Positions 16,793 through 26,546 are shown, counted from the stretch's first letter. The stretch is 64,000 bases of DNA from Pseudoxanthomonas sp. YR558 (GCF_900116385.1 NZ_FPCI01000001.1:744001-808000), one strand, 5' to 3'. The notes: a model not told the origin generated them from the letters alone. Translations and numbers: made by a program.

Positions 16793-17311
16793 TCAGGGAA
16801 GGTCGTGGGCGCTGCGCTCTTCGTCGGACCAGGCCGAGTACGGGCGCGACGCCAAGGCCAGATTGTAATAGCGGGCCGCGTCGGTGACCTGCTTGCCGAT
16901 CCAGGCCGGTTTCACGAACGCTTCATCGGCATGATCCAGCTCGATCTCCGCCACCACTAGGCCGGCGTTGTCGTCCAGGAACTCGTCGACCTCCCACAGG
17001 TGGCCTTCGTGTTCCACGTAATACCGGCGCTTGTCGATCACGCCTCCCACGCACAGCGCCAGCAGTGCACGTGCGTCCGCGACGGGGATCGGGTATTCGA
17101 ATTCCTGGCGCGTATGGCCGAGTTCGCGCGATTTCAGGTTGAGGAAGGCGGCATCGCCCTGGATGCGCACGCGCACAGAGGCTTTTTGTTCGCCGCGGTC
17201 CATCGCACCCATGTCGTTGATGTAACCCTGCGCCATGGGCAATACCTCGCGTGCGGCTGCACGCCAGCCATCGCCCTCCACCAGGAACTTGCGCTCGATC
17301 TCGACGCCCAT
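16793..17311 (-). CDS. CYTH-domain (inorganic triphosphatase-like) protein
   Basis: A 172-residue single CYTH domain protein. The N-terminal signature GVEIERKFLV contains the ExExK metal/triphosphate-binding motif, and a C-terminal acidic pattern (VDEFLDDNAGLVVAEIEL) completes the tunnel fold. Bacterial single-domain CYTH proteins usually hydrolyse tripolyphosphate or, less often, have class IV adenylate-cyclase activity. The ATG shares its A with the TGA of rlmD (TGATG). It is therefore in the middle of a coupled operon with rRNA methylation and wall/purine recycling genes. No regulatory partner is visible. I favour a triphosphatase but cannot exclude cyclase activity. Confidence 0.87.
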   Translation of the reverse strand: MGVEIERKFLVEGDGWRAAAREVLPMAQGYINDMGAMDRGEQKASVRVRIQGDAAFLNLKSRELGHTRQEFEYPIPVADARALLALCVGGVIDKRRYYVEHEGHLWEVDEFLDDNAGLVVAEIELDHADEAFVKPAWIGKQVTDAARYYNLALASRPYSAWSDEERSAHDLP

Positions 17312-18654
17312 CAGCGCTTCTCGAACAAGGCAATGGACTCGACATGCGCCGTGTGCGGGAACATGTCCATCGCCCCCGCCGACACCAGCGTGTAACCCTG
17401 CTCGTTGACCAGATAGCCGGCATCGCGCGCCAGCGAGCCCGGGTGGCAGCTGACGTAGACGATGCGGCCGAACTGCTTGAGCGGCAGTTGCTGCAGGACT
17501 TCGATCGCACCGGAGCGCGGCGGGTCCAGCAGCAGCTTGTCGAAGCCCTGCCGCATCCATGCCGCGTTGCGCTGGTCCTGGGTCAGGTCGGCCGCATGGA
17601 ACTGCGCGTTGGGCAGCTTGTTGCGCTCGGCATTCTCGCGGGCGCGGGTCACCAGTCCGGCATCGCCTTCCACGCCGACCACTTCGCGCACCAGGCGCGC
17701 CATCGGCAGGGTGAAGTTGCCCAACCCGCAGAACAGATCCAGCACGCGATCGTCCGCCTGCAGGTCGAGCAGACCGAAGGTGTGCGCGATCATTCTCTCG
17801 TTGAGCGCGGCATTGACCTGGATGAAGTCCAGCGGGCGGAACGCGAGCGAGATATCCCACGGCGCCAACCCGAACGCCAGCTGCGGTGCTTCGGGCCACA
17901 GCGGATGGACGCTCTCCAATCCGCCGGGCTGCAGGTAGATGGCGAAACGGTGCACCTGCCCGAACGCGACGAGCGCGCTCCGGTCCGCATCGCTGAGCGC
18001 CATCAGGTTGCGGAAAACCAGCGCGACGCCGTCGAAGTCCGCCGTGGCGTCGCCGGCGATGAACTCGATCTGCGGGATGTGCTCGCGCGCCTCCAAGCCT
18101 TCCACCAGTTGGGCGAACGCGGTGACCTTGCCGCCGATTTCCGGGATAACGGTATGGCACTCGGCCAGGTCGGCGACGAAGCGCGGATCCTGCTCGCGGA
18201 AGCCGACCAGCGTCTTGTCCTTCTTGTTGACCCGACGCACCGAAAAACGACCCTTGCGACGGTAACCCCAGGCAGCGCCCGTCAGCGACGGCAACACGGT
18301 GCCGGGCGTGACATGGCCGATGCGCTCCAGGTTCTCCATCAGCACGCGCTGCTTGGCCTCGATCTGGCGATGTTCGTCCAGGTGCTGCAGTACGCAGCCA
18401 CCGCAGGTGCCGAAATGCGGACAGCGTGGCGTCACGCGATCCGGCGACGCTTCTAGGACCTCCAGCGCCCTCGCCTCATCGAAATGGCGGTTCTTGGCGG
18501 TCTGTTCGGCCATCACCCGTTCACCCGGCAACGCGCCGGCAACGAACACGGCCTTGCCGTCGCGGCGCGCGACGCCGCGCCCGTCGTGGGTCAGGTCGGT
18601 GATCTGGGCTTCAAACGGGGTTTTGTCGATGCGGGGGGAGCGGGTACGTGCCAC
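17311..18654 (-). CDS. rlmD: 23S rRNA (uracil-1939-C5)-methyltransferase
   Basis: A 447-residue SAM-dependent rRNA methyltransferase (RumA/RlmD). It carries a TRAM-like N-terminal domain (residues about 12-65), then the iron-sulfur cysteines CPHFGTCGGC and a fourth Cys in LAECHTVIP. The SAM-binding motif is VLDLFCGLGNFTLPMA. The catalytic part includes LLDPPRSGA and the nucleophile Cys of VYVSCHPGSLARD. The length fits the family (E. coli about 430). It is the first gene of the rlmD-CYTH-nagZ-hpt-mtnP series on the minus strand, so the promoter should lie in the 100-base gap shared with the divergent receiver-HPt gene. Confidence 0.95.
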   Translation of the reverse strand: MARTRSPRIDKTPFEAQITDLTHDGRGVARRDGKAVFVAGALPGERVMAEQTAKNRHFDEARALEVLEASPDRVTPRCPHFGTCGGCVLQHLDEHRQIEAKQRVLMENLERIGHVTPGTVLPSLTGAAWGYRRKGRFSVRRVNKKDKTLVGFREQDPRFVADLAECHTVIPEIGGKVTAFAQLVEGLEAREHIPQIEFIAGDATADFDGVALVFRNLMALSDADRSALVAFGQVHRFAIYLQPGGLESVHPLWPEAPQLAFGLAPWDISLAFRPLDFIQVNAALNERMIAHTFGLLDLQADDRVLDLFCGLGNFTLPMARLVREVVGVEGDAGLVTRARENAERNKLPNAQFHAADLTQDQRNAAWMRQGFDKLLLDPPRSGAIEVLQQLPLKQFGRIVYVSCHPGSLARDAGYLVNEQGYTLVSAGAMDMFPHTAHVESIALFEKR

Positions 18655-18754
18655 GTGGCGTCAGGCTGCGTGTTTCTGCGGGGGCCGCATTGTCGCATGG
18701 CCGACGTCCCCTCCCGCCGGCGCTAAGATGGAGGAAACCCGCAGGAAACCCCCC

Positions 18755-19450
18755 ATGTCCGCGAACAGCGGCACCCCACCCCGCCTGCTGTTGGTGGAAG
18801 ACGACCCGATCAGCGCGGCCTTCATGCATGCCGCGCTCGCCGCGCTGCCGGCCGAGGTCGAACTGGCCGCCGACGGCGCGCAAGCCCTCGCCGCGCTCCC
18901 CTCGTTCGACCTGTGGCTGATCGACGCCAACCTGCCGGATGGCAGCGGCAGCGTCCTGCTCCAGCACCTGCGCGCTCGCCATGCGCACCCGGTCGCGTTG
19001 GCGCACACGGCGGATGCCACGCCGGGCATGCGCTCGACGCTGCTCCAGGCCGGCTTCGCCGATGTACTGGTCAAACCGATGGGTGTACAGGCCCTGCAGC
19101 AGGCCGTGCGGGCAGCGCTCGGCGACACGCACAGTGACGACGCAGGCGATTGGGACGACGCTGCAGCGCTGGCGGCCTTGGGCGGTCATCGCGAACACGC
19201 AGCGCTGCTGCGCCAGCTGTTCCTCGCCGAGTTGCCGGCGACGCGCACCGCCTGCCTCGCCAGCTTCGAGCGGAACGACGAGGAAGCGCTGCGTGCGCAC
19301 CTCCACCGCCTGCAGGCCAGCTGCGGCTTTGCCGGTGCAAGGGCGCTGGGCGGCATCGCATTGAGGTGGCACGCATCGCCGGGAAACACGGCCGAGCGCG
19401 ATGCCTTTATCGCCGCGACAGACCGCTTGCTGGCGAACCGGCAGGACTAG
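18755..19450 (+). CDS. Stand-alone receiver plus HPt domain protein
   Basis: A 231-residue protein combining a phospho-acceptor receiver domain with a histidine phosphotransfer domain and no kinase or output domain. The receiver (residues about 8-120) has the acidic pair VEDD, the acceptor Asp in [11 protein letters not shown], the Thr of LAHTADA and the Lys of LVKPMG. The C-terminal part (about 130-225) ends in an HPt-type signature [13 protein letters not shown] with a phosphorylatable His. The start at 18755 is preceded by AGGAAACC; an upstream in-frame ATG at 18728 is possible. It diverges from rlmD and its TAG overlaps the convergent recO stop. It probably works as a phosphorelay intermediate for a hybrid kinase encoded elsewhere. 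Confidence 0.85.
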   Translation: MSANSGTPPRLLLVEDDPISAAFMHAALAALPAEVELAADGAQALAALPSFDLWLIDANLPDGSGSVLLQHLRARHAHPVALAHTADATPGMRSTLLQAGFADVLVKPMGVQALQQAVRAALGDTHSDDAGDWDDAAALAALGGHREHAALLRQLFLAELPATRTACLASFERNDEEALRAHLHRLQASCGFAGARALGGIALRWHASPGNTAERDAFIAATDRLLANRQD

Positions 19451-20193
19451 CCCGCCCGCGGCTCCGACGCCCGACGCAGACGCCCCAAATCCCCGATCAT
19501 TTCCCACGATTTCAGGCCGCGTGGCCCCAGGTGGTGCGACAGCACGGCACGCAGCGGCAAGCGCAGGCTGGCCAGGTCGTCGGCCGACGGTCGCGTGTCG
19601 CTAGCGAGCGCCAGCAATGCCAGCCCGGTCGCTGCGCGGCTGCGCTCCTCGTGGCCGCGGTCGCTGAGCAAGCGGCGCGGCCCCTGCTCGGGATCGAGTC
19701 GGTAACGTGCGGCAGGATCAATGGCATCGCCTTCGGCATCTTCGTCGAGCGGGAAGCCCACTCCCAGCGCTTCCAGCAGGTCGCGCTCGAAGCGACGCAG
19801 CGTCCAGGCCAAACCTTCCCGAAGGCGCAAGCCTTCGCGCGCATCCGCGTAGGCCTCGAACAGCGCGGGAAGCGGATCGTGCCGCGGCGCCAACCGCAGT
19901 ACCAGTTCGTTGAGATAGAACGCGGCCAGCATCGCGTCGCCCGCTGGCTGCGGCGCGGCATCCAACGCTTCGGCGGCCACCAGTCGCCCGAGCTCGCCGC
20001 GCAAGTCGACATCCAGGCGGATACATTGCAGAGGCTGCAATGCCGCGCGCAACACATGCTTCTTCGGGCCCTGCACGCCACGCGCGACCAAACCGATGCG
20101 GCCGTGCTCATTGCCCAGCACCTCAACCAGCAGGCTGGTCTCCCGCCAGGGCCGCGCGTGCAGGACGAAGGCGGTCTCGCCCGTGATGCGCAT
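19447..20193 (-). CDS. recO: DNA repair protein RecO
   Basis: A 248-residue recombination mediator. RecO helps RecR load RecA on SSB-coated gaps (RecFOR pathway). The N-terminal OB-fold is recognisable ([20 protein letters not shown] and [13 protein letters not shown]), followed by the alpha-helical C-terminal domain. The zinc-binding cysteines found in some family members are absent, as in most gammaproteobacteria. It begins seven bases after era, the last gene of the lepA-lepB-DUF4845-rnc-era-recO operon. The stop overlaps the convergent receiver-HPt gene by two bases. Confidence 0.93.
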   Translation of the reverse strand: MRITGETAFVLHARPWRETSLLVEVLGNEHGRIGLVARGVQGPKKHVLRAALQPLQCIRLDVDLRGELGRLVAAEALDAAPQPAGDAMLAAFYLNELVLRLAPRHDPLPALFEAYADAREGLRLREGLAWTLRRFERDLLEALGVGFPLDEDAEGDAIDPAARYRLDPEQGPRRLLSDRGHEERSRAATGLALLALASDTRPSADDLASLRLPLRAVLSHHLGPRGLKSWEMIGDLGRLRRASEPRAG

Positions 20194-20200
20194 CAGCGCG

Positions 20201-21139
20201 TCATTCGTAACCGAAGGCCTTGAGCGCGGTCTCGTCGTCGGACCAGCCCTCGCGCACGCGCACCCAGGTCTCCAGGAAGACCTTGCGACCGAACAGGTGC
20301 TCCATCTGCTGGCGCGACTTGCTGCCGATCTCCTTCAATCGCGCACCGCCCTTGCCGATGACGATCGCCTTCTGGCTCTCGCGCTCGACCCAGATCACGG
20401 CACCGATCCGCGCGAGTTCGCCCTTAGGGGAGTCCTCGGTGGTGAACCGTTCGATCTCGACGGTGGTGGCGTAGGGCAATTCCGCGCCGAGCTGGCGCAT
20501 CAACTGCTCGCGCACCAGTTCGGCGGCAAGGAAACGCTCGCTGCGATCGGTGATCTCGTCCTCGCCGAACATCGGCGGCTGCTCCGGCAGCAAGGCCAGG
20601 ACATCCTTCACCAGCGCCTCCAGGCCGTTGCGCTTCAACGCGGAGACCGGATGCACGGCCGCGAACTCGCGCTCCTGCGCGACTTCCGAGAGGAACGGCA
20701 GCATCGCCGCCTTCTCCTTGATACGGTCCACCTTATTGACCACCAGCACCACCGGGATGCCGGCATCGCGCAGCACGTTGTAGGCCAGCGTGTCCTCGTC
20801 GTCCCAGCGGCCCGCCTCGACGACCATCAACGCCGCGTCGACTTCCTCCAGCGCGCCGCGCGCGGCACGGTTCATCACCCGACTCATCGCCGAGGCAGAA
20901 AACTTGCCCTGCTGCTTGTGCAGGCCGGGGGTATCCACCAGCACGATCTGCCCCGCCGGCCGTTCCTTGGTTGCCGCGAACGTGGCGATGCCGAGCAGGC
21001 GGTGCCGCGTGGTCTGCGGTCGGTTGGAGGTGATGCTGACCTTGGCGCCCACCAGGGCGTTGGTCAGGGTGGATTTGCCGACGTTGGGACGGCCGATGAC
21101 CGCAACGCTGCCGCTGCGGTAGGGGGAGGAGGTGCTCAC
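20201..21139 (-). CDS. era: GTPase Era
   Basis: A 312-residue ribosome-assembly GTPase that binds the 3' end of 16S rRNA. The G domain has the P-loop [17 protein letters not shown], switch [11 protein letters not shown], and NKVD as VVNKVDR. The C-terminal KH domain includes [15 protein letters not shown], the typical GxxG RNA-binding loop. The GTG start at 21139 with the upstream purine stretch (GGTGTACTC region) follows the rnc stop by ten bases. The RNase III/Era pairing is widely conserved because both act on rRNA maturation. Confidence 0.96.
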   Translation of the reverse strand: MSTSSPYRSGSVAVIGRPNVGKSTLTNALVGAKVSITSNRPQTTRHRLLGIATFAATKERPAGQIVLVDTPGLHKQQGKFSASAMSRVMNRAARGALEEVDAALMVVEAGRWDDEDTLAYNVLRDAGIPVVLVVNKVDRIKEKAAMLPFLSEVAQEREFAAVHPVSALKRNGLEALVKDVLALLPEQPPMFGEDEITDRSERFLAAELVREQLMRQLGAELPYATTVEIERFTTEDSPKGELARIGAVIWVERESQKAIVIGKGGARLKEIGSKSRQQMEHLFGRKVFLETWVRVREGWSDDETALKAFGYE

Positions 21140-21149
21140 CGGGGTGTAC

Positions 21150-21812
21150 TCACTTCGAAATATCGAGCTTGTCGAGCAGGGCGGCCGCAGCCACCTGCTC
21201 GGCGTTACGGCGCGAAGTCCCCTCGCCTTCCGCCGTCAGCGGCGGATCCAGCGTGGTACAGCGCGCGAGAAAAACCTTAGCGTGGTCGTCGCCGCTTTCG
21301 GAGACCAGATCATAGACCGGGAGAGGCCGCTGGCGGCCCTGCAGCCATTCCTGCAGTCGCGTCTTGGCGTCCTTTTCCGGTCGCCCGACCGGCAGTGCGG
21401 CCAGGGAGGCCTCGAACCAGGGCAGCACCACACCGCGACACCCCTCGAAACCGGCATCGAGATAGATGGCGGCGACCACCGCCTCCAGCGCATCGGCGAG
21501 AATCGAATCGCGACGATGTCCGCCGGACTTCATCTCGCCGGGACCCATCGTCAGGCGCTCGCCCAACTGAAGTTCACGGGCGATGACGGCCAACGCGGCC
21601 TCGCGTACCAACTCGGCACGGGCGCGAGTCAGCGCCCCTTCGTCGGCTTTGGGCCAGCGCTGGAAAAGCGCTTCGGCGACCAGCAGGTTGACGACGCTGT
21701 CGCCAAGGAATTCCAACCGCTCGTTATGCGGCGCCCCGGCACTTCTATGCGTCAGGGCCTGCGCAAGCAGGCCCTGGTCGGCGAAGACATGGCCGATGCG
21801 GTCAACCGCCAA
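21150..21812 (-). CDS. rnc: Ribonuclease III
   Basis: A 220-residue double-strand-specific RNase for rRNA processing and mRNA decay. The nuclease domain has the signature [15 protein letters not shown] with the metal-binding Glu/Asp, and the C-terminal part (from about residue 155) is a double-stranded RNA-binding domain. The start must be TTG at 21812: the reading frame upstream runs into a stop at 21839-21837 and contains no ATG or GTG. The DUF4845 stop lies four bases before the start, so translation is probably coupled and may be kept low by the weak start. Usual length is about 225 residues. Confidence 0.95.
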   Translation of the reverse strand: MAVDRIGHVFADQGLLAQALTHRSAGAPHNERLEFLGDSVVNLLVAEALFQRWPKADEGALTRARAELVREAALAVIARELQLGERLTMGPGEMKSGGHRRDSILADALEAVVAAIYLDAGFEGCRGVVLPWFEASLAALPVGRPEKDAKTRLQEWLQGRQRPLPVYDLVSESGDDHAKVFLARCTTLDPPLTAEGEGTSRRNAEQVAAAALLDKLDISK

Positions 21813-21816
21813 ATGC

Positions 21817-22194
21817 TTATTCCGGCGCGCGCATTGTCAGCGCTTGGGACGCATCGAACTTGCCTACCACATCGAGATTCCCAACCAGTTCGCGACGGAC
21901 TTCGTAGTTGACGTTCATCTTCCAGCCACCGTCCATGCGCTCGATCTTGACGTTGGAAGGCTTCACGTTCTGCGAGTAGTTGATGTACAGCCGACGGAAG
22001 AACAGGTCCTGGATCTTGGCCGGATCCATGTCGGAGACACCGGGCTCGGTCGCCAAGCCCTTCAGCGAAGATTTGACCGCGTAGTACTCCTGGTACATCG
22101 GGAACAACCGCATAGCGATGAAGGCCGCAAAGCCCACCACCACCAGCACCATCAGGAACCCCAACAACGTCATGCCACCTTGGTTGCGCTTCAT
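21817..22194 (-). CDS. DUF4845 family membrane protein
   Basis: A 125-residue protein with one N-terminal membrane helix ([20 protein letters not shown]) and a soluble C-terminal domain of about 90 residues on the outer face. The DUF4845 family has been found almost always between lepB and rnc in gammaproteobacteria; its function is not established. Two ATGs lie six bases apart at 22200 and 22194; the second has the better ribosome-site spacing (GGGGGA six bases before it). The N-terminal hydrophobic helix followed by [11 protein letters not shown] residues resembles a type IV pilin prepilin leader only superficially. Confidence 0.88.
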   Translation of the reverse strand: MKRNQGGMTLLGFLMVLVVVGFAAFIAMRLFPMYQEYYAVKSSLKGLATEPGVSDMDPAKIQDLFFRRLYINYSQNVKPSNVKIERMDGGWKMNVNYEVRRELVGNLDVVGKFDASQALTMRAPE

Positions 22195-22229
22195 TGCCAT
22201 TCCCCCATGCCCCGTTGGACGTTCAATTG

Positions 22230-23039
22230 TTATTCGATGCCGTTGCCGATACGCGAGGCATCGAAGCCATTCTTGCAGACCCAGCCCTCGCAGTTCAGCC
22301 AGACCAGGAAGGCCTTGCCACGGAGATTCTCCTCCGGCAGGAAATGGTAGTCCCAGAACCGGCCGTCCAGGCTGTTGTCGCGATTGTCGCCCATCACGAA
22401 ATAGCGGCCCGGCGGCACGATCCAGTCGCCTTCGCCGCCCCCCGGGGGCGGGACGCCGACGGTTTCCAGCACCGTGTGGGGACGTCCCGGCAGCTCTTCG
22501 CGCAGCAGCGTCGCGCCAGGCGCTTCCGTGTTGCCACCCGTGCCCTCGTAGGGACCCAGCGTCTGATACTTGAGGGGCTGGCCGTTCAGATAGACCGTAT
22601 CGCCGTGGAACCCGATCTTGTCGCCCGGCAGGCCGATCACGCGCTTGATCCAATTGTTTTCCGGATCGTGCGGCGGTTTGAACACCACCACGTCGCCACG
22701 GGCGGGTTCGCCGAGGGCCAGGAACTTCTGGTTCGTGATCGGCAGGCGCAGGCCGTAGGAGAACTTGTTGACCAGGATGAAATCGCCGATCAACAGGTTC
22801 GGCATCATCGAGCTCGACGGGATCTTGTAGGGCTCGGCGATGAAGCTGCGCAGCACCAGGACCACCGCCAGCACCGGGAAGAAGGCGCGCGAGTAGTCGA
22901 CCAGCACGGGCTCCTCGTCCAGCAATCCACCCTTGGCCTTGCGACGCTTGGCGAAGAACAGCGCGTCCAGCAGCCACACGGCGCCGCTGACGAGCGTGGC
23001 GCCCACCAGCAGCGATTCGAACCAGGTCATCAAACTCAT
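22230..23039 (-). CDS. lepB: Signal peptidase I
   Basis: A 269-residue inner-membrane protease that removes signal peptides from exported proteins. N-terminal membrane helices are followed by the catalytic domain: the nucleophile Ser lies in IPSSSMMPNLLIGD (about residue 90) and the general base Lys in IKRVIGLPGDKIG. The final box GDNRDNSLDGRFWDY is complete. The size is between that of E. coli (324) and the minimal Gram-positive forms. The ATG at 23039 follows lepA within the lepA-lepB operon; a start at 23060 would add a short, non-conserved extension. Confidence 0.96.
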   Translation of the reverse strand: MSLMTWFESLLVGATLVSGAVWLLDALFFAKRRKAKGGLLDEEPVLVDYSRAFFPVLAVVLVLRSFIAEPYKIPSSSMMPNLLIGDFILVNKFSYGLRLPITNQKFLALGEPARGDVVVFKPPHDPENNWIKRVIGLPGDKIGFHGDTVYLNGQPLKYQTLGPYEGTGGNTEAPGATLLREELPGRPHTVLETVGVPPPGGGEGDWIVPPGRYFVMGDNRDNSLDGRFWDYHFLPEENLRGKAFLVWLNCEGWVCKNGFDASRIGNGIE

Positions 23040-23105
23040 TGAGCTTCCTTTGGGTTGCACTTGGCGGCAGTGCGGCGATGCGCCTGCGCCCCTACCGGAA
23101 CCGGA

Positions 23106-24914
23106 TTACTTGCTGTCCACCTGCAGCACCGCCAGGAAGGCTTCCTGCGGAATCTCCACGCGGCCGACCTGCTTCATCCGCTTCTTGCCCTCTTTCTGCT
23201 TCTCGAGGAGCTTCTTCTTGCGGGTGATGTCGCCACCATAGCACTTGGCCAACACGTTCTTGCGCATCGCCTTGACCGTGCTGCGCGCGATGATCTGAGA
23301 GCCGACCGCGGCCTGGATCGCCACGTCGAACATCTGCCGCGGGATCAGCTCCTTCATCTTTTCGCACAGCTCGCGACCGCGCCGGTCGGCGTGGCTGCGG
23401 TGCACGATCAGGCTGAGCGCGTCGACCTTGTCCCCGTTGATCAGCGTATCCAACCGCACGAACGGGCCAGGCTGGAAGCGCAGGAACGAATAGTCCAGCG
23501 ATGCGTAGCCGCGGCTGACCGACTTCAGCTTGTCGAAGAAATCCAGCACCACTTCGGCCATCGGCAGCTCGTAGCTGATCTGCACCTGGCTGGCGAGGTA
23601 CTGGATGCCGATCTGCACGCCGCGCTTCTCTTCGCACAGCTTGATGATGGCGCCGATGTAGGTCTCGGGGGTGAGGATGTTCGCGCGGATGATGGGCTCG
23701 CGCACCTCGTCGATCAGGTTGGACTGCGGCAGTTTGGCTGGGTTGTCCAGCGAAAGTACCGTGCCATCGGTCTTGAGGACTTCATACACGACCGTCGGGG
23801 CGGTGCTGATCAGGTCCAGGTCGTACTCGCGCTCCAGGCGCTCCTGCACGATCTCCATGTGCAGCATGCCGAGGAAGCCGCAACGGAAGCCGAAGCCCAT
23901 GGCTTCGGAGCTCTCCGGTTCGAACCGCAGCGCGGCGTCGTTCAGGCGCAGCTTTTCCAGCGCCTCGCGCAACGCCGGATAGTCCTCGGCGTTCACCGGG
24001 AACAGGCCGGCGAACACGCGCGGCTGCATTTCCTGGAAACCGGGCAGCGGACCCGGCGCGGGATCACCGGCCAGGGTGAGGGTGTCGCCGACCGGCGCAC
24101 CGTGCACGTCCTTGATCGACGCGGTGATCCAGCCCACCTCGCCTGCGCCGAGCTTTTTCAGCTCCTTGCGCTTCGGCGTGAACACGCCGACCTTGTCCAC
24201 CTCGTGGGTGCGGCCGGTGGACATCACCAGGATCTTGCTCTTCGGGCCGATCTCGCCCTGCATCACGCGCACCAGCGAGACCACGCCCAGGTAGTTGTCG
24301 AACCACGAGTCGATGATCAGCGCCTGCAGCTTGTCCGTGTCGCGCGGCTCCGGCGGCGGGATGCGCTGGACGATGGCTTCCAGCACGAGGTCGACGTTGA
24401 GGCCGGTCTTGGCGCTGACCGCGACGGCGTCGTCGGCGTCGATGCCGATGACGGCTTCGATCTCGGCCTTCGCGCGCTCGGTGTCGGCGGTCGGCAGGTC
24501 GATCTTGTTCAGCACCGGCACGACCTCCAGCCCCTGTTCCACCGCCGTATAGCAGTTGGCGACGGACTGGGCTTCCACGCCTTGTGCGGCGTCCACCACC
24601 AGCAGCGCGCCTTCGCAGGCGGCCAGCGAGCGGCTGACTTCATAGGAGAAGTCGACGTGGCCTGGCGTATCAATGAAGTTGAGCTGGTAGACCTGCCCGT
24701 CCTTCGCCTTGTAGGGCAAGGACACGGACTGGGCCTTGATGGTGATGCCGCGCTCGCGCTCGATGGGATTGGAGTCGAGCACCTGCGCTTCCATCTCGCG
24801 GGCCTCGAGGCCGCCGCAAAGCTGGATGATGCGGTCGGCCAAGGTCGATTTGCCGTGGTCGACGTGCGCGATGATCGAGAAGTTGCGGATATTCCGCATG
24901 GAATCAGAAGACAT
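23106..24914 (-). CDS. lepA: Translation factor LepA (EF4)
   Basis: A 602-residue GTPase with the canonical length of EF4. G1 is [15 protein letters not shown]3 is [21 protein letters not shown], and G4 is NKIDLP. The downstream EF-G-like domains and the LepA-specific C-terminal tail (basic, [16 protein letters not shown]) follow. EF4 back-translocates or remodels stalled ribosomes and affects initiation. It is the first gene of the operon lepA-lepB-DUF4845-rnc-era-recO; the gap to the upstream mucD gene holds a hairpin and an extended -10 promoter candidate. Confidence 0.97.
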   Translation of the reverse strand: MSSDSMRNIRNFSIIAHVDHGKSTLADRIIQLCGGLEAREMEAQVLDSNPIERERGITIKAQSVSLPYKAKDGQVYQLNFIDTPGHVDFSYEVSRSLAACEGALLVVDAAQGVEAQSVANCYTAVEQGLEVVPVLNKIDLPTADTERAKAEIEAVIGIDADDAVAVSAKTGLNVDLVLEAIVQRIPPPEPRDTDKLQALIIDSWFDNYLGVVSLVRVMQGEIGPKSKILVMSTGRTHEVDKVGVFTPKRKELKKLGAGEVGWITASIKDVHGAPVGDTLTLAGDPAPGPLPGFQEMQPRVFAGLFPVNAEDYPALREALEKLRLNDAALRFEPESSEAMGFGFRCGFLGMLHMEIVQERLEREYDLDLISTAPTVVYEVLKTDGTVLSLDNPAKLPQSNLIDEVREPIIRANILTPETYIGAIIKLCEEKRGVQIGIQYLASQVQISYELPMAEVVLDFFDKLKSVSRGYASLDYSFLRFQPGPFVRLDTLINGDKVDALSLIVHRSHADRRGRELCEKMKELIPRQMFDVAIQAAVGSQIIARSTVKAMRKNVLAKCYGGDITRKKKLLEKQKEGKKRMKQVGRVEIPQEAFLAVLQVDSK

Positions 24915-24954
24915 GGGGGGCGGCGGCCTGTGCCGTCGTCAGGAATAACGGGAC

Positions 24955-24963
24955 ATTATCGCA
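24955..24963 (-). promoter_or_regulatory. Extended -10 promoter candidate for lepA
   Basis: The minus strand reads TGC-GATAAT, five of six positions matching TATAAT with an upstream TG one base away, about 40 bases before the lepA ATG. No good -35 hexamer lies at the usual distance, which fits an extended -10 type promoter. Not tested. Confidence 0.4.
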
Positions 24964-24999
24964 CGCCCGCCGGCCCATCTCGCCGTTCTGGCGTCCTGG

Positions 25000-25032
25000 A
25001 CCGGGTCGCCCCGAGTGCTCGGGGGACCCGGT
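25000..25032. terminator. Long GC-rich hairpin after mucD
   Basis: ACCGGGTC (25000-25007) pairs with GACCCGGT (25025-25032), and after a bulged G, CCCCGAG (25009-25015) pairs with CTCGGGG (25018-25024), leaving a two-base loop TG. It lies 12 bases downstream of the mucD stop codon and about 90 bases upstream of lepA. No T-tract follows on the minus strand, so it may work through Rho or simply stabilise the mRNA end. Confidence 0.5.
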
Positions 25033-25043
25033 GAGGGGCCGGG

Positions 25044-26546
25044 TCAGGATTTGTCGATGGTGACGGCGAGGAAACGCGTGCCGAAACTGGGGTGCCGGAC
25101 GAGCAGCATCACCGTATCGCCGGCCTTTGCACGGGCAAGCTCACGATCCAACGCCGCAGGGCTGTCCACCCGGGTCCTGCCCACCTGCAGGATGGCCATG
25201 CCGGGGGCGAGACCGGCCTCTCGTGCCGAAGCGCTCTCGACACGGCTCACAAGCACGCCGTCGCCGTTCTCGATGCCGAGCCGCTTGCGGGCAGTGGCGT
25301 CCATCGCCTGCGACTGGATACCCAGGGGGTTGCTTCCCGCTGGTGCGGCCGATGGCGCAGGCGCGGCACGCGGTGCACCCGCCATGTCGTCAGGCTCTTC
25401 GAGCGCACTCAGGGTTACCTTCACGTCCCGCGGCTTGCCATCGCGGATCACCGTCACCGTCGCCTTGCTGCCGGCGGGCAACGGGCCCACCAGCGGTGGC
25501 AGATCCTCGCGGGTGCCGATCTTGCGACCATTGAACGCCGTGATGACGTCACCGGGCACGATGCCTGCCTTCTCCGCGCCACTGCCCGGCTGCACCGTGG
25601 ACACCAGCGCCCCGTTGGCGTCGGGCAGGTCCAAACCCTTCACTTCGTCCGGTCCGATGTTCTGCATGCTGACACCCAGCATCGCCCGACTGACCTTCCC
25701 GCCGGATTTCAGCTGCTCCACCGCGCTCATCGCCAGGTCGATCGGGATCGCGAAGCTGATGCCCATGTAGCCGCCCGACACCGAGAAGATCTGCGAGTTG
25801 ATGCCGACGACCTCGCCGCGGGTATTGAGCAGCGGGCCGCCCGAATTGCCCTGGTTGATCGCCACGTCGGTCTGGATGAAGGGCACATAGCGCTGTTCGG
25901 GGGAGGCGCTGCGGCCGACCGCGCTGACGATGCCGGCGGTGACCGAGTGATCCAGTCCCAGCGGCGAACCGATCGCGACCACCCATTGACCGGGCTTCAG
26001 CGCCGCCGAACTACCGATGCGTACCGTGGGCAGCCCCTTGGCATCGACTTTCAGCAGGGCGACGTCGTACTGCTGGTCGCTCCCCACCACCTTGGCGGTC
26101 AGCTCGCGGCGATCCGGCAGCGTCACCTTCACTTCGTCCGCGCCATCCACCACGTGATGGTTGGTCAGCACATAGCCATCGGCCGAAATGACGAAGCCCG
26201 ACCCGATCGACGTGCCACCGCGGCGCTGCGGCCCCTGCCCGGGGCCAGGCATCTCGAAGCCCGGCGGCAGCATGCGGCGAAAGATTTCCGGGATATCGCC
26301 CTCATCGGCCTGGGCGCTGGCGCGCGTGCCGATCTTGGCTTCGACATTCACCACCCCCGGCCCCACCTGCTCGACCAGCTGGGTGAAGTCCGGCAGGCCG
26401 GTCACCAGTTGCGGGGCGGCGGACTGAGCGACAGCCGGCGCGGCCGCCGCGACCGGGGCGGGCGCCTCGGCCTGCTGCGCGCAGGCGGCCAGCGGCGTGG
26501 TCAGCATCAGCAGGGTCAACAGACCATGACGGGCGTGGGGAGTCAT
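25044..26546 (-). CDS. mucD: DegP/MucD-type serine endoprotease, possible lipoprotein
   Basis: A 500-residue HtrA-family periplasmic protease. The catalytic triad is visible: His in LTNHHVVDGAD, Asp in YDVALLKVDA and Ser in INQGNSGGPLLN. Two PDZ domains follow (about residues 270-360 and 400-495). The N-terminus has a hydrophobic leader that ends in LTTPLAAC, a good lipobox (LAAC); this would lipidate the mature protein, in contrast to the soluble DegP of E. coli. The residue after the Cys is Ala, not Asp, which would favour the outer membrane by the E. coli sorting rule. The ATG at 26546 is preferred over a TTG three codons upstream. Located after rpoE and rseA, it should degrade misfolded envelope proteins and help regulate the sigma-E pathway. 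Confidence 0.93.
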   Translation of the reverse strand: MTPHARHGLLTLLMLTTPLAACAQQAEAPAPVAAAAPAVAQSAAPQLVTGLPDFTQLVEQVGPGVVNVEAKIGTRASAQADEGDIPEIFRRMLPPGFEMPGPGQGPQRRGGTSIGSGFVISADGYVLTNHHVVDGADEVKVTLPDRRELTAKVVGSDQQYDVALLKVDAKGLPTVRIGSSAALKPGQWVVAIGSPLGLDHSVTAGIVSAVGRSASPEQRYVPFIQTDVAINQGNSGGPLLNTRGEVVGINSQIFSVSGGYMGISFAIPIDLAMSAVEQLKSGGKVSRAMLGVSMQNIGPDEVKGLDLPDANGALVSTVQPGSGAEKAGIVPGDVITAFNGRKIGTREDLPPLVGPLPAGSKATVTVIRDGKPRDVKVTLSALEEPDDMAGAPRAAPAPSAAPAGSNPLGIQSQAMDATARKRLGIENGDGVLVSRVESASAREAGLAPGMAILQVGRTRVDSPAALDRELARAKAGDTVMLLVRHPSFGTRFLAVTIDKS

